Shown here: positions 44,697 through 55,390 of the stretch, piece by piece
Layout: each line of letters starts with the position of its first letter
Position numbering within the stretch: position 1 is the first letter of the stretch
Source: Bacteroides sp. 43_108
Lineage (GTDB): Bacteria > Bacteroidota > Bacteroidia > Bacteroidales > Bacteroidaceae
Assembly (NCBI GenBank): GCA_001915545.1
Contig: MNQS01000132.1
Coordinates: 15,947-79,946, forward strand
Reading direction: 5' to 3'
Length of the DNA stretch: 64,000 nt
Position numbers and translations under genes: made by a program
The notes under the pieces: generated by a model
What the model was told of the DNA's origin: nothing
Database searches by the model: none
Seen by the model: the letters and a program-made list of their open reading frames with translations, nothing else

Positions 44697-46070
44697 TCAA
44701 TAAGCAGAAACACCTGAATGCGGAGCTCTACGACCTGTGTCAAGAAGACCGTCATAGTGTCTCATCAGCAAATGACTCTGAATCTGCTGCAATGTGTCCA
44801 AAACAACACCTACCAAAATCAACAGCGATGTACCTCCAAAGAACTGCGCAAACTCACGCTGAACACCGAACAAACCGGCGAATGCAGGCATGATAGCTAT
44901 AAATGCGAGGAACAAAGAACCTGGGAAAGTAATTCTTGACATGATCTTGTCAAGGAAATCAGCAGTGTTCTTACCTGGCTTGATACCTGGAACGAAACCG
45001 TTGTTTCTCTTCATATCCTCAGCCATCTGAGTTGTATTGATAGTAATCGCAGTATACAAGTAAGTGAAAACAATAATCAGCGCAGCGAATATGACATTGT
45101 ACAAAGGACTCATTGTGTCAACCATCTGTGACAGGAAAGGTCCCATCTTGCCATCAGTCATAAAACCTGCTATTGTTGCCGGTACGAACATAATTGCCTG
45201 TGCAAAGATGATAGGCATCACGTTAGCAGCGTACGGTTTCAGAGGGATGTACTGACGTGCACCACCGTACTGTCTGTTTCCGACAACTCTTTTTGCATAC
45301 TGAACAGGTACTCTTCTGACACCTTGAACAAGCAGGATTGCTGCTACTACAACAGCAAGGAGAACCATGATTTCAATTATCAGAACAATAAGACCGCCCT
45401 GTCCAGGAGAACTCAAACGAGTTACAAATTCCTGAATAAATGCCTGTGGCAATCTTGCGATGATACCGATCATAATGATCATTGAAACACCATTACCGAT
45501 ACCTTTGTCTGTAATACGTTCACCAAGCCAAAGTATAAACATACTTCCTGCAGCAAGGATGACAGTTGATACAGCAATAAACCAGAACCAGTCAAGACTT
45601 TGGTTGATGGCCATTCCCTGTGTTGTCACCTTAAGGTTTATGAGGTAGGAAGGAGCCTGAAACAAAAGTATGAAAACAGTAAGATATCTAGTATACTGAT
45701 TCATCTTACGTCTTCCACTTTCGCCCTCTCTCTGCATTTTCTGGAAATGAGGAACAGCAATACCGAGCAACTGCATCACGATAGACGCAGAAATATAAGG
45801 CATTATTCCAAGGGCAAATATAGATGCCTTTGAGAATGCTCCACCAGAGAACATATCAAGAAGTGACATAAGTCCTTCGCTTGTCTGCTGCTGAAGTTTA
45901 GCAAGCGCCTCAGTATCTATACCTGGAAGTACCACATAAGATCCAAGACGATAAACAGCAACAAACATCAAGGTAATGAGGATCCTCTGTCTGAGGTCCT
46001 CAATTTTCCCGATGTTGGACAATGTCTTAACAATCTTGATATTCTTCAGTTTATCGATTGCTTTTCCCAT
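44697..46070 (-). CDS. secY: Protein translocase subunit SecY
   Basis: A 457-residue translocon channel with ten helices. Visible signatures are YRLGSYVVLPGID, LGIMPYISASIVMQLL, FQKMQREGESGRRKMNQYTR, GLGDGIGNGVS-like ITDKGIGNGVSMIIM, and the cytoplasmic loop RVPVQYAKRVVGNRQYGG. It starts MGKAIDKLKNIKIVKTLSNI, about 11 residues longer than usual. It lies three bases past rplO. Confidence 0.98.
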   Translation of the reverse strand: MGKAIDKLKNIKIVKTLSNIGKIEDLRQRILITLMFVAVYRLGSYVVLPGIDTEALAKLQQQTSEGLMSLLDMFSGGAFSKASIFALGIMPYISASIVMQLLGIAVPHFQKMQREGESGRRKMNQYTRYLTVFILLFQAPSYLINLKVTTQGMAINQSLDWFWFIAVSTVILAAGSMFILWLGERITDKGIGNGVSMIIMIGIIARLPQAFIQEFVTRLSSPGQGGLIVLIIEIMVLLAVVVAAILLVQGVRRVPVQYAKRVVGNRQYGGARQYIPLKPYAANVMPIIFAQAIMFVPATIAGFMTDGKMGPFLSQMVDTMSPLYNVIFAALIIVFTYLYTAITINTTQMAEDMKRNNGFVPGIKPGKNTADFLDKIMSRITFPGSLFLAFIAIMPAFAGLFGVQREFAQFFGGTSLLILVGVVLDTLQQIQSHLLMRHYDGLLDTGRRAPHSGVSAY

Positions 46071-46073
46071 TAT

Positions 46074-46520
46074 TTACAATTTTACAGCTTTACCACCTTT
46101 TTCAGCGATTGCAGCCTCAGCCTTCTTAGAAAAAGCATGAGCAGTTACTTCAAGCGCAGATTTAAGTTCACCGTCAGCAAGAATCTTAACCAATTCGTTG
46201 CCAGAAATGTAACCGGCATTCTTGAGTTCTTCGATACCAATTGCATTAACGTTCAACTTGTCTGCAAGAGTCTGCAAAACTTCGATGTTGATAGCCTTGT
46301 ACTCAACTCTGTTGAAGTTGTTGAAACCGAACTTAGGAACTCGGCGCTGCAGAGGCATCTGACCACCTTCGAAACCGATCTTCTTCTTGTATCCAGATCT
46401 GGCCTTGGCACCCTTATGACCACGTCCAGCAGTTCTGCCGTAACCTGAGCCATATCCGCGTCCAACTCTTTTGCAATCTTTAGTAGATCCTTCAGCTGGC
46501 TTTAAATTATGTAATTCCAT
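46074..46520 (-). CDS. rplO: 50S ribosomal protein L15
   Basis: A 148-residue L15. It begins MELHNLKPAEGSTKDCKRVG with the glycine-rich GRGYGSGYGRTAGRGHKGAK stretch, then GFEGGQMPLQRRVPKFGF, the family signature. It is downstream of rpmD. Confidence 0.98.
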   Translation of the reverse strand: MELHNLKPAEGSTKDCKRVGRGYGSGYGRTAGRGHKGAKARSGYKKKIGFEGGQMPLQRRVPKFGFNNFNRVEYKAINIEVLQTLADKLNVNAIGIEELKNAGYISGNELVKILADGELKSALEVTAHAFSKKAEAAIAEKGGKAVKL

Positions 46521-46547
46521 TATTTACTCCGAATTTAAATGTAAATA

Positions 46548-46724
46548 TTAATCAATGACCTCAACCAGGTGGAACACCTTACGGATCATACCTCTCAAAG
46601 AAGGTGTATCCTCACGCTCTACGACCTTATTAATCTTGTTAAGTCCCAGAGAGTCCAAAGTTCTCTTCTGGTCAATAGGTCTGCCTACGCGGCTCTTTAC
46701 TTGCTTAATCTTTATTGTTGCCAT
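46548..46724 (-). CDS. rpmD: 50S ribosomal protein L30
   Basis: A 58-residue protein starting MATIKIKQVKSRVGRPIDQK and ending with RKVFHLVEVID. It has the L30 core KRTLDSLGLNKINKVVERED. It was identified by translating the gap between rplO and rpsE, which is where L30 is expected. Confidence 0.97.
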   Translation of the reverse strand: MATIKIKQVKSRVGRPIDQKRTLDSLGLNKINKVVEREDTPSLRGMIRKVFHLVEVID

Positions 46725-46736
46725 GATTAACCTTCT

Positions 46737-47246
46737 TTATCCGTTAAATACCTTACTCAAACTAACTCCGCGGTGCATAGCCACAGTCTTAGGATCACGC
46801 ATTGAAGCCAAAGCCTCAATAGTAGCCTTAACAAGGTTGTGAGGGTTAGATGATCCCTTAGACTTTGCAAGAACGTCAGTTACACCAACGCTTTCAAGAA
46901 CGGCACGCATAGCACCACCTGCAACAACTCCAGTACCGGCAGAAGCAGGCATGATCAAAACACGTGCACCACCGAATTTAGCAGCTGCCTCATGAGGAAC
47001 AGTACCTTTGAGAACAGGTACTCTAACGAGGTTTTTCTTAGCAGCTTCTACGCCCTTGGCAATTGCGGCTGTCACTTCACCAGCCTTACCGAGACCATAA
47101 CCTATAATCCCATCACCATTACCGACTACTACAATAGCGGCAAAAGTGAAAGTTCTACCACCTTTTGTAACCTTAGTGACACGATTAATAGCGACCAATC
47201 GATCTTTCAGTTCGACATCGTTTCCTATCTTAACTCTATTAACCAT
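46737..47246 (-). CDS. rpsE: 30S ribosomal protein S5
   Basis: A 169-residue S5 needed for decoding accuracy. The dsRNA-binding-like N-domain includes [20 protein letters not shown] and [20 protein letters not shown]; the C-domain shows [20 protein letters not shown]. It lies seven bases past rplR. Confidence 0.99.
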   Translation of the reverse strand: MVNRVKIGNDVELKDRLVAINRVTKVTKGGRTFTFAAIVVVGNGDGIIGYGLGKAGEVTAAIAKGVEAAKKNLVRVPVLKGTVPHEAAAKFGGARVLIMPASAGTGVVAGGAMRAVLESVGVTDVLAKSKGSSNPHNLVKATIEALASMRDPKTVAMHRGVSLSKVFNG

Positions 47247-47253
47247 ACTCTAA

Positions 47254-47595
47254 TTAAAATTTAAGTCCACCGTTACGGGCAGCGTCAGCTACCTCTTTAA
47301 CTCTCCCGTGATACAAATATCCGTTACGATCAAATACTACAGAAGTGATACCTGCTTCCAAAGCCTTCTTAGCGATGAGCTCGCCTACCTTAGCAGCCTG
47401 TTCCTTCTTTGGCATAGCTTCCATTCCAAGAGAAGAAGCTGCAACCAAAGTCATACCTTTTGTATCATCAATTACTTGTACGTAGATCTGCTTATTGCTT
47501 CTAAACACAGTCAAACGTGGACGTTCAGCAGTACCAGATATTTTATTACGTACTCTATACTTTATCTTAAGACGTCTTTCTATCTTTGTTATCAT
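47254..47595 (-). CDS. rplR: 50S ribosomal protein L18
   Basis: A 113-residue 5S rRNA-binding protein. It shows [38 protein letters not shown] and the C-terminal [20 protein letters not shown]. Confidence 0.98.
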   Translation of the reverse strand: MITKIERRLKIKYRVRNKISGTAERPRLTVFRSNKQIYVQVIDDTKGMTLVAASSLGMEAMPKKEQAAKVGELIAKKALEAGITSVVFDRNGYLYHGRVKEVADAARNGGLKF

Positions 47596-47613
47596 ACTCG
47601 TACAATTAAAAAA

Positions 47614-48183
47614 TTATTTAGCACTAGCTGACTTACCAGACTTTCTTCTGATGACCTCACCCTCAAAGCGGATACCCTTTCCTTTGTAAGGTTCCGGCTT
47701 GCGGAAAGAACGGATCTTAGCACAAACCATACCGAGAAGCTGTTTGTCGCAAGATTCCAACATGATAAGAGGATCCTGATTTCTCTCAGACTTTGTCTCA
47801 ACCTTGATTTCCTTAGGAAGTTCAAAGTAGATACCGTGAGAATATCCCAAAGCGAACTCGAGAAGATTACCCTGGTTAGAAACACGGTAACCAACTCCGA
47901 CGAGCTGCAGAGTTTTCTTGTATCCTTCTGATACACCGATAACCATATTGTTGACCAGAGCACGGTACAAACCATGGTATGCATGGCGCTGCTTAGGATC
48001 GTCTACCAACATTTCAGTATTCTCTTCCATTGTCACCATTCCGTCCTCGATCTTAACGGTTATAGATGGATCAACAAACTGAGTCAATTCACCTTTAGGA
48101 CCTTTTACAGTTACAATGTCATCCTTATGAGTAACAGTTACTCCTGCAGGAATAATAATAGGCAGTTTACCAATTCTAGACAT
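47614..48183 (-). CDS. rplF: 50S ribosomal protein L6
   Basis: A 189-residue L6. It shows MSRIGKLPIIIPAGVTV, VKGPKGELTQ, LVNNMVIGVSEGYKK and the C-terminal PEPYKGKGIRFEGEVIRRK signature. Confidence 0.99.
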   Translation of the reverse strand: MSRIGKLPIIIPAGVTVTHKDDIVTVKGPKGELTQFVDPSITVKIEDGMVTMEENTEMLVDDPKQRHAYHGLYRALVNNMVIGVSEGYKKTLQLVGVGYRVSNQGNLLEFALGYSHGIYFELPKEIKVETKSERNQDPLIMLESCDKQLLGMVCAKIRSFRKPEPYKGKGIRFEGEVIRRKSGKSASAK

Positions 48184-48199
48184 TATAAATCCTCCTTAA

Positions 48200-48595
48200 T
48201 CAATATACATAACAGAGAACTTCACCACCTATCTTAAGCTCAGAAGCCTCTTTATCTGTCATTACACCTTTAGATGTAGATATTATCGCAATACCCAATC
48301 CGTTAATTACACTCGGCATATCCTTGTAACCGGTATATCTGCGCAATCCCGGTCTGGATACTCTCTTCAAGCACTGAATTGCGCTTGTCTTTGTGTCGGC
48401 ATTGTACTTCAGAGCTATCTTAATAGTTCCCTGAGGTCCGTCCTCCACAAACTTGTAGTTAAGCACATAGCCCTTATCGAAAAGGATCTTAGTGATTTCC
48501 TTCTTGATGTTAGAAGCTGGAATTTCAACGACTCTGTGCTTTGCACTGATTGCGTTACGCAATCTCGTCAAATAATCTGCTATTGGATCTGTCAT
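48200..48595 (-). CDS. rpsH: 30S ribosomal protein S8
   Basis: A 131-residue 16S rRNA-binding S8. It shows MTDPIADYLTRLRNAISAKH, and the C-terminal GLGIAIISTSKGVMTDKEAS with KIGGEVLCYVY. Confidence 0.99.
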   Translation of the reverse strand: MTDPIADYLTRLRNAISAKHRVVEIPASNIKKEITKILFDKGYVLNYKFVEDGPQGTIKIALKYNADTKTSAIQCLKRVSRPGLRRYTGYKDMPSVINGLGIAIISTSKGVMTDKEASELKIGGEVLCYVY

Positions 48596-48656
48596 AAAAA
48601 ATGAATTAAATTAATCGGGCCTACCCCGACAATATTTAAAAAAACTCTATAGTTCC

Positions 48657-48956
48657 TTACCAACTTGCCTTCTTAACACCAGGTATCAAACCGGCTGAAG
48701 CCATCTCACGGAACTGTATACGTGAGAGTCCGAACTGGCGCATGTAACCTCTTGGACGGCCAGTAACCTTACATCTGTTGTGCAAGCGTATTGGATTGGC
48801 ATTTTTTGGTATTGCCTGCAATTTTCTAGCAGCTTCGTAAGCTTCAGCAGGTTCGCCAGTTCTGACGATTTCCTTGAGAGCTGCACGCTTTGCTGCATAT
48901 TTTGCGACAAGCTTTGCGCGCTTTACTTCGCGCGCTTTCATAGATTCTTTAGCCAT
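48657..48956 (-). CDS. rpsN: 30S ribosomal protein S14 (zinc-free long form)
   Basis: A 99-residue S14 with the long N-terminal extension typical of the C-minus form. [20 protein letters not shown] is conserved, and the C-x2-C zinc pairs of the short form are absent. Confidence 0.98.
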   Translation of the reverse strand: MAKESMKAREVKRAKLVAKYAAKRAALKEIVRTGEPAEAYEAARKLQAIPKNANPIRLHNRCKVTGRPRGYMRQFGLSRIQFREMASAGLIPGVKKASW

Positions 48957-48966
48957 ATTCTGTCAA

Positions 48967-49521
48967 TTAATTTTTAGCATCCTTAAATGGTAGACCGAAG
49001 GCCTTGAGCAGAGCGTAACCTTCCTCGTCAGTCTTAGCGCTGGTAACGAATGTGATATTCATACCCATGATCTTTTCAACTGTATCGATGTTGATTTCAG
49101 GGAAAATGATCTGCTCCTGAATACCGAGAGTGTAGTTTCCTCTACCGTCGAACTTAGACTCAATACCCTTGAAGTCACGGATACGAGGAAGTGCAACCTT
49201 GACCAATCTTTCGAGGAACTCGTACATTCTGTCTCTTCTGAGCGTAACCATGACACCGATAGGCATCTTCTTACGCAACTTGAAGTTTGAGATATCCTTC
49301 TTTGAAAGAGTTGCAACTGGCTTCTGACCTGTAATAAGAGCGAGCTCGCTCATTGCTATCTCAATGATTTTCTTGTCAGCAGTAGCCATTCCAAGACCCT
49401 GATTAACGACGATCTTCTTCAACACAGGAACCTGCATCGGAGTAGTGTAGTTGAACTGCTTCTCCAATGCTGGTGCTATCTGCTCTTTATACTTGTTCTT
49501 GAAACTTGCAGTAGTACTCAT
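48967..49521 (-). CDS. rplE: 50S ribosomal protein L5
   Basis: A 184-residue 5S rRNA-binding protein. It shows [40 protein letters not shown] and [20 protein letters not shown]. The start overlaps the end of rplX by four bases, so translation is coupled. Confidence 0.99.
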   Translation of the reverse strand: MSTTASFKNKYKEQIAPALEKQFNYTTPMQVPVLKKIVVNQGLGMATADKKIIEIAMSELALITGQKPVATLSKKDISNFKLRKKMPIGVMVTLRRDRMYEFLERLVKVALPRIRDFKGIESKFDGRGNYTLGIQEQIIFPEINIDTVEKIMGMNITFVTSAKTDEEGYALLKAFGLPFKDAKN

Positions 49522-49838
49522 TTGATCTCCTCCCCAGATTTTTTAGAATAACGAACCAATTTGCCATCAGCACCTTCTTTTCTTCCAATGCGTGTAGGCT
49601 TTCCAGTCTTAGGATCTACAACATTGAGGTTAGAGATGTGTATAGGAGCTTCCTGCTTGATAATACCTCCCTGAGGGTTCTTTGCACTAGGCTTTGTGCT
49701 CTTTGACACGATGTTGACACCCTCAACAATGGCGCGCTGATCTTTAACCAACACCTTCAGTACCTTACCTGTAGTGCCTTTAGAGTTGCCGGCGTTGACA
49801 TAAACAGTGTCGCCTTTCTTTATATGTAACTTACTCAT
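49518..49838 (-). CDS. rplX: 50S ribosomal protein L24
   Basis: A 106-residue protein with an N-terminal KOW motif ([20 protein letters not shown]). The segment [20 protein letters not shown] is the L24 signature. Confidence 0.98.
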   Translation of the reverse strand: MSKLHIKKGDTVYVNAGNSKGTTGKVLKVLVKDQRAIVEGVNIVSKSTKPSAKNPQGGIIKQEAPIHISNLNVVDPKTGKPTRIGRKEGADGKLVRYSKKSGEEIK

Positions 49839-49855
49839 TACCTTGTTCTTTAATA

Positions 49856-50221
49856 TTAAAGTACCTCTGTAGCTAATGAAATAACTTTCATGTTAGCGGA
49901 ACGAAGTTCACGTGCAACTGGGCCAAATACACGGCTTCCTCTCATTTCACCGGCATTATTCAGGAGAACGCAAGCATTGTCATCGAAGCGGATGTATGAA
50001 CCGTCCGGACGGCGAACTTCCTTTTTAGTGCGTATGATAAGAGCCTTTGACACAGCTCCCTTTTTGATATCGCTTGAAGGGATAACACTTTTAACAGCTA
50101 CGACAATAGTATCGCCGACAGTTGCATAGCGTCTTCTGGTTCCTCCCAGTACACGTATACAAAGCACTTCACGTGCACCGCTGTTGTCAGCAACCGTCAA
50201 TCTTGATTCTGTCTGTATCAT
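49856..50221 (-). CDS. rplN: 50S ribosomal protein L14
   Basis: A 121-residue protein; [35 protein letters not shown] and [20 protein letters not shown] define L14. Confidence 0.99.
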   Translation of the reverse strand: MIQTESRLTVADNSGAREVLCIRVLGGTRRRYATVGDTIVVAVKSVIPSSDIKKGAVSKALIIRTKKEVRRPDGSYIRFDDNACVLLNNAGEMRGSRVFGPVARELRSANMKVISLATEVL

Positions 50222-50223
50222 AA

Positions 50224-50481
50224 TTACTTAGCCTTTTCTACGATTTCTACTAATCTCCATCTTTTAGTTTTGCTCAATGGACGAGTCTCCATGATCAGCA
50301 CAGTATCTCCGATTCCGCACTCGTTCTTTTCGTCATGAGCATGGTACTTCTTCGTCTTGCTGACGAACTTACCATATATAGGATGCTTCTCTTTGAACTT
50401 TGATGCAACAACGATGGTCTTGTCCATTTTGTTGCTTACAACGACACCCTTTCTCTGCTTTCTAAGATTTCTAACTTCCAT
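50224..50481 (-). CDS. rpsQ: 30S ribosomal protein S17
   Basis: An 85-residue OB-fold protein; [20 protein letters not shown] and [19 protein letters not shown] are the S17 signatures. Two bases before rplN. Confidence 0.98.
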   Translation of the reverse strand: MEVRNLRKQRKGVVVSNKMDKTIVVASKFKEKHPIYGKFVSKTKKYHAHDEKNECGIGDTVLIMETRPLSKTKRWRLVEIVEKAK

Positions 50482-50493
50482 TTAGACGAAATT

Positions 50494-50688
50494 TTAATTG
50501 TTAAGCTCTCTTTGACGCAGCTCGCACTTCATACGAGCGATATCACGGCGCAACTTCTTGATCTGTGAATGATCTTCAAGCGGCGAGATTGTATGGTTGA
50601 ACTTCATCTGCGAATAGTTAGCCATCTCTGTGTTCAGACGCTCTGCCAAGTCAGCAGTAGCCAAATCTCTTATTTCTGCAATCTTCAT
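50494..50688 (-). CDS. rpmC: 50S ribosomal protein L29
   Basis: A 64-residue helical protein near the exit tunnel. The start at 50688 (MKIAEIRDLATADLAERLN) is used. KLRRDIARMKCELRQREL is the signature. It overlaps the end of rplP closely. Confidence 0.97.
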   Translation of the reverse strand: MKIAEIRDLATADLAERLNTEMANYSQMKFNHTISPLEDHSQIKKLRRDIARMKCELRQRELNN

Positions 50689-50690
50689 AA

Positions 50691-51122
50691 TCAAGCGTTT
50701 TTGTCGTAGTCACGTCTAACAATAAACTTAGTAGTAGTAGGCAGTTTCTGTGCTCCAAGTCTGAGCGCTTCCTTAGCAACCTCGAATGGTACACCTTCTA
50801 CCTCAAAGAGTATGCGTCCTGGTTTAGCAGGGAAAACATATGCGTATGGATCTCCCTTACCTTTACCCATTCGGACGTCAGCAGGCTTCTTAGTGATTGG
50901 TTTGTCAGGGAAAATTCTGATCCAAACCTGACCCTGACGCTGCATGTAACGTGTAATAGCGACACGGGCTGCTTCAATCTGTCTTGCAGTGATCCATCTT
51001 GTCTGCAGGGCTTTGATGCCGAAACTTCCGAAAGCGAGTTCAGTACCTCTGTGAGATACTCCTTTCAAACGACCACGACCCTTTTGCGGTCTTCTATATT
51101 TTTGTCTTTTAGGCTGTAACAT
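50691..51122 (-). CDS. rplP: 50S ribosomal protein L16
   Basis: A 143-residue protein; [38 protein letters not shown] and [20 protein letters not shown] are typical of L16. Confidence 0.99.
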   Translation of the reverse strand: MLQPKRQKYRRPQKGRGRLKGVSHRGTELAFGSFGIKALQTRWITARQIEAARVAITRYMQRQGQVWIRIFPDKPITKKPADVRMGKGKGDPYAYVFPAKPGRILFEVEGVPFEVAKEALRLGAQKLPTTTKFIVRRDYDKNA

Positions 51123-51136
51123 AATTCAAATAAAGA

Positions 51137-51856
51137 TTATCGATTGTTTTTTCTGTTTCTGAATCTCTTACCGCCATTAGCATTTCGACCTGTTTCCTTT
51201 GTCTGCGTAAAGTTAGGTGTGAGATCCTGTTTGCCGAAGAGTTCACCTCTACAGATCCAAACCTTGATACCCAGAAGACCTACCTTAGTGAGTGCTTCAG
51301 CGAGGCAATAGTCGATGTCGGCTCTAAGTGTATGCAGTGGAGTACGTCCTTCCTTATACATTTCTGAGCGAGACATTTCAGCTCCGTTAAGACGTCCGGA
51401 AATCTGAACCTTGATACCCTCAGCACCAGAACGCATTGTATTAGCGATAGCAGTCTTGATAGCTCTGCGGTATGCAATCTTACCTTCAATCTGACGTGCG
51501 ATGTTGTTAGCAACGATAACAGCGTCGAGTTCAGGTCTCTTAACCTCGAAAATGTTTATCTGAATATCTTTGTCTGTAATTTTCTTGAGCTCTTCTTTGA
51601 GTTTGTCAACTTCCTGACCACCTTTACCAATGATGATACCTGGGCGCGCCGTACAAACTGTAATTGTTATCAGCTTCAGTGTACGTTCAATAACAATCTT
51701 AGAAATGCTGGCTTTAGCGAGACGAGCGTTCAGATATTTGCGGATCTTGCTGTCCTCAAGCAGATTGTCGCCGAAGCTCTTTCCTCCGAACCAGTTTGAG
51801 TCCCAACCTCTGACAATACCGAGGCGATTACTTATTGGATTTACTTTCTGTCCCAT
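51137..51856 (-). CDS. rpsC: 30S ribosomal protein S3
   Basis: A 239-residue protein with a KH domain ([20 protein letters not shown]) and the C-terminal [20 protein letters not shown]. It ends in a basic tail ([13 protein letters not shown]). Confidence 0.99.
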   Translation of the reverse strand: MGQKVNPISNRLGIVRGWDSNWFGGKSFGDNLLEDSKIRKYLNARLAKASISKIVIERTLKLITITVCTARPGIIIGKGGQEVDKLKEELKKITDKDIQINIFEVKRPELDAVIVANNIARQIEGKIAYRRAIKTAIANTMRSGAEGIKVQISGRLNGAEMSRSEMYKEGRTPLHTLRADIDYCLAEALTKVGLLGIKVWICRGELFGKQDLTPNFTQTKETGRNANGGKRFRNRKNNR

Positions 51857-51858
51857 AA

Positions 51859-52263
51859 TTACTTTTCATCATTAGTTTTTGCACCTACGTATACGGTTAC
51901 ATGATTTGAGCGCTTGCGGATTCTGTATCCTCTGCCCTGTGGAGCTGGTCTCATGCGCTTGAGCGTAACGCCCTCGTCCACAAAAATCTTAGTAATGTAC
52001 AATTCTCCGTTTTCTGCCTTGCGCTCATTCTTCTGTTCCCAGTTAGCTACAGCTGAGCGCAGAACCTTCTCAACATCTGAGGAAGCGGCCTTTGAGCAGA
52101 ACTTAAGAGTGGCAAATGCTCTGTTCACCTCCATACCTCTCACAAGGTCTACAACGTAACGCATTTTGCGAGGTGAAGAAGGGACATTTCGAAGACATGC
52201 GAAATATGCAGTCTTGCGGGCCTCCTTTATTTTCTGGGCCATTATTTTCTTTCTTGCTCCCAT
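51859..52263 (-). CDS. rplV: 50S ribosomal protein L22
   Basis: A 134-residue protein. [20 protein letters not shown] and the exit-tunnel hook [20 protein letters not shown] are present. The reading frame starts [19 protein letters not shown]. Confidence 0.98.
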   Translation of the reverse strand: MGARKKIMAQKIKEARKTAYFACLRNVPSSPRKMRYVVDLVRGMEVNRAFATLKFCSKAASSDVEKVLRSAVANWEQKNERKAENGELYITKIFVDEGVTLKRMRPAPQGRGYRIRKRSNHVTVYVGAKTNDEK

Positions 52264-52290
52264 TATATTATTCTTTTATTTTTCTACCTG

Positions 52291-52560
52291 TTATTTTTTC
52301 TTGTTACCTGCATGGCCGCGGAAAGTGCGAGTAAGTGCAAATTCTCCGAGCTTGTGGCCCACCATATTTTCTGTTATATAAACAGGTATAAATTTATTAC
52401 CATTATGAACTGCGATTGTGTGTCCTACGAAATCAGGAGAAATCATTGAAGCTCTCGCCCATGTCTTGATGACATTCTTCTTTCCGCTTTCGTTCATAGC
52501 AAGCACTTTATTCTCGAGCTTGACGTTTATATATGGACCTTTTTTTAATGATCGACTCAT
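52291..52560 (-). CDS. rpsS: 30S ribosomal protein S19
   Basis: An 89-residue protein; [38 protein letters not shown] and [16 protein letters not shown] are the S19 hallmarks. Confidence 0.99.
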   Translation of the reverse strand: MSRSLKKGPYINVKLENKVLAMNESGKKNVIKTWARASMISPDFVGHTIAVHNGNKFIPVYITENMVGHKLGEFALTRTFRGHAGNKKK

Positions 52561-52580
52561 ACTTTACTCAATTAGTTAGT

Positions 52581-53405
52581 TTACTTTTTACGTCTTTCGA
52601 TTATATACTTGCTTGAAGCCTTCTTAGGAGCTCTAGTCTTGAGACCCTTAGCATACAAGCCATTGCGTGAGCGTGGGTGTCCTCCTGTGTGGCGTCCTTC
52701 ACCTCCACCCATTGCATGGTCAACCGGGTTCATAACAACACCACGGTTGTGAGGTCTGCGGCCCAACCAGCGAGAACGTCCTGCCTTACCTGATGACTCG
52801 AGAGCGTGGTCAGAGTTGCTGACACTTCCGATAGTGGCGCGGCAAACGCTCAAAACCTTACGGATTTCTCCTGAAGGCAATTTGATGACGCAGTATTTTC
52901 CTTCACGTGAAGTCAACTGAGCAAAGTTACCTGCAGAACGAACCATCTTAGCACCCTGTCCTGGACGGAGCTCGATGTTGTGGATGATTGTACCTACAGG
53001 GATATTCTGAAGCGGGAGAGTGTTACCAAGATCTGGAGAAGCAGTTTCGCCAGAAAGGAGTGTAGCACCTACCTGCAGTCCATTGGGAGCAACGATATAA
53101 CGCTTTTCACCATCTACATAAAAAAGCAAAGCAATACGGGCAGAACGGTTTGGATCATACTCGATTGTCTTTACTACTGCTGGAATTCCATCCTTATCTC
53201 TCTTGAAGTCGATAATACGGAACTTTCTCTTGTGGCCGCCACCTCTGTAGCGTACAGTCATTCTACCATAGTTGTTACGGCCACCAGTACTGCGCTTTCC
53301 GTATACAAGAGTTTTCTCTGGTACAGATGTAGTAACATCATCAAATGTACCAATAGCTTTGTGTCTTTGACCCGGAGTTACAGGTCTGAATTTGCGTATA
53401 CCCAT
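52581..53405 (-). CDS. rplB: 50S ribosomal protein L2
   Basis: A 274-residue peptidyl-transferase-region protein; [33 protein letters not shown] and the C-terminal [20 protein letters not shown] (with the critical His) are intact. Confidence 0.99.
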   Translation of the reverse strand: MGIRKFRPVTPGQRHKAIGTFDDVTTSVPEKTLVYGKRSTGGRNNYGRMTVRYRGGGHKRKFRIIDFKRDKDGIPAVVKTIEYDPNRSARIALLFYVDGEKRYIVAPNGLQVGATLLSGETASPDLGNTLPLQNIPVGTIIHNIELRPGQGAKMVRSAGNFAQLTSREGKYCVIKLPSGEIRKVLSVCRATIGSVSNSDHALESSGKAGRSRWLGRRPHNRGVVMNPVDHAMGGGEGRHTGGHPRSRNGLYAKGLKTRAPKKASSKYIIERRKK

Positions 53406-53410
53406 CTTTT

Positions 53411-53704
53411 TTAAATGTTACTATAGAAATCGATAGTTTCTCCCTCACGAAGAGTTACGATAGCCTTCTTATATGCGTTACGGCTACCTTTTATAACACC
53501 AGCCTTAGTGTAGCGGCTCTTACGCTTACCAGCGTAATTCATAGTGTTAACTGAAACTACATTTACATTAAACTTAGCTTCTACTTCCTTCTTAATTTCG
53601 AGCTTATTGGCCTCAGGACGGACAATGAAGCCGAACCTGTTGTTCTGCTTCTCCGAAATAGCCGTCATCTTCTCAGTTACCAACGGTTTGATTATATATT
53701 CCAT
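53411..53704 (-). CDS. rplW: 50S ribosomal protein L23
   Basis: A 97-residue protein at the tunnel exit; [20 protein letters not shown] and [20 protein letters not shown] match L23. Confidence 0.98.
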   Translation of the reverse strand: MEYIIKPLVTEKMTAISEKQNNRFGFIVRPEANKLEIKKEVEAKFNVNVVSVNTMNYAGKRKSRYTKAGVIKGSRNAYKKAIVTLREGETIDFYSNI

Positions 53705-53716
53705 CTTAAAGCCTCC

Positions 53717-54346
53717 TTATTTGTTTAAGGTATTGTCAACCAAACTAAGCGCATTTTCAGTCATAACCACAACATTTGCGTTCAATACTTTGTATGTATT
53801 AAGCTCAGATGCGGTCATAACTTCTACTCTCTGAATATTGCGAGCTGACAAATATACATTTTTATTTACTTCTGGCAAAAGAAGAAGAAGCTTCTTTCCA
53901 GAAACATTAAGATTATTTTGCATTTGAACAAAATCTTTAGTCTTTGGAGCCTCGAAATTGAAGTCTTCAACTACTATGATGCTGTTCTGCTGTGCCTTGT
54001 AAGAAAGTGCGCTCTTTCTAGCGAGAAGAGAAACCTTCTTATTGAGCTTGAATCTATAATCGCGTGGTCTTGGTCCGAAAACTCTACCACCACCTCTAAG
54101 AACTGGAGACTTGATATCACCTCTACGTGCACCGCCGCCACCTTTCTGACGGATAAGCTTTCTTGTAGAACCGGCGATTTCACTTCTTTCCTTAGACTTG
54201 TGTGTACCCTGGCGCTGTGCAGCCATGTACTGCTTTACTGCGAGATAAATTACATGGTCGTTAGGTTCAATTCCGAAAATAGCATCGTTTAACGTAACCT
54301 TACGTCCAGTGTCCTCACCTTTTATGTTTAATACGTTAACTTCCAT
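53717..54346 (-). CDS. rplD: 50S ribosomal protein L4
   Basis: A 209-residue protein; [20 protein letters not shown] and [20 protein letters not shown] give the tunnel loop. Its ATG uses the last base of the rplC stop codon, TAATG, so the two are coupled. Confidence 0.99.
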   Translation of the reverse strand: MEVNVLNIKGEDTGRKVTLNDAIFGIEPNDHVIYLAVKQYMAAQRQGTHKSKERSEIAGSTRKLIRQKGGGGARRGDIKSPVLRGGGRVFGPRPRDYRFKLNKKVSLLARKSALSYKAQQNSIIVVEDFNFEAPKTKDFVQMQNNLNVSGKKLLLLLPEVNKNVYLSARNIQRVEVMTASELNTYKVLNANVVVMTENALSLVDNTLNK

Positions 54347-54960
54347 TACTTATTAATTATTACGATTGAACCTTTGTATCCTGGCACTGAACCCTTAAGA
54401 AGAAGGAGGTTGTGCTCTGGAATAACCTTTATTACCTGCAAGTTGTGAGTAGTAACCTGTACATTACCCATCTGTCCGGCCATAGGCACATTCTTGAATA
54501 CTCGAGAAGGAGTTGCACACGCACCAATTGATCCCGGCTTGCGCTGACGGTCATCCTGTCCGTGAGTCATCTGACCTACACCGCCGAAGCCGTGTCTCTT
54601 AACAACTCCCTGGAATCCCTTACCTTTAGAAGTACCGACAACATCTACATAGCTTGAATCAGCAAAGATGTCTACAGTAATTACGTCACCGAGATTGTAC
54701 TCCTCGTCAAATGCGAACTCGGCCAAGTGTCTCTTTGGAGTAGTACCAGCCTTCTTGAAGTGTCCCATCATAGGCTTTGTAGTGTTCTTCTCTTTCTTCT
54801 CTTCGAAACCGAGCTGAACAGCTGCGTAGCCATCCTTTTCAACACTTTTAACCTGAGTAACTACACAAGGACCTACTTCGATAACAGTGCATGGAAGATT
54901 CTTTCCATCGGCACTGAAAACGGATGTCATTCCGATTTTTTTTCCAATTAATCCTGGCAT
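54346..54960 (-). CDS. rplC: 50S ribosomal protein L3
   Basis: A 204-residue protein; [36 protein letters not shown] and [20 protein letters not shown] are the L3 signatures. Confidence 0.99.
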   Translation of the reverse strand: MPGLIGKKIGMTSVFSADGKNLPCTVIEVGPCVVTQVKSVEKDGYAAVQLGFEEKKEKNTTKPMMGHFKKAGTTPKRHLAEFAFDEEYNLGDVITVDIFADSSYVDVVGTSKGKGFQGVVKRHGFGGVGQMTHGQDDRQRKPGSIGACATPSRVFKNVPMAGQMGNVQVTTHNLQVIKVIPEHNLLLLKGSVPGYKGSIVIINK

Positions 54961-54989
54961 TTCAGTTAAATTTAAATGTTCTCAAAATA

Positions 54990-55295
54990 CTAAACCTTAA
55001 TCTCTACTTCTACACCGCTAGGCAATTCAAGCTTCATGAGCGCATCAACAGTCTTAGCTGTAGAGCTGTAAATGTCGATAAGTCTCTTGTAAGTGCTGAG
55101 TTCGAACTGCTCACGTGACTTTTTGTTAACGAACGTACTACGGTTTACAGTGTAGATACGCTTGTGAGTTGGAAGTGGAATTGGACCACTTACGATGGCA
55201 TCTGTAGCCTTAACAGTCTTAACGATCTTCTCAGCAGACTTGTCTACGAGGTTGTGGTCGTAAGATTTCAGTTTAATACGAATTTTCTGACTCAT
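54990..55295 (-). CDS. rpsJ: 30S ribosomal protein S10
   Basis: A 101-residue protein; [40 protein letters not shown] and [19 protein letters not shown] are typical. Confidence 0.99.
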   Translation of the reverse strand: MSQKIRIKLKSYDHNLVDKSAEKIVKTVKATDAIVSGPIPLPTHKRIYTVNRSTFVNKKSREQFELSTYKRLIDIYSSTAKTVDALMKLELPSGVEVEIKV

Positions 55296-55339
55296 GTTTT
55301 TAATAAAGTTATTTATTAGTTATCTGCTCGATGAAGGTA

Positions 55340-55369
55340 TGCAGGCCAAGAGTCGTTTGCTGGCCTGCA
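55340..55369. other. Hairpin between fusA and rpsJ
   Basis: TGCAGGCCA (55340-55348) and TGGCCTGCA (55361-55369) form a 9-bp perfect stem. No T-run follows on the minus strand. It may be a leader structure for the S10 operon or an mRNA processing site. Confidence 0.55.
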
Positions 55370-55390
55370 CCCTCATAAGCATATTTTTAT

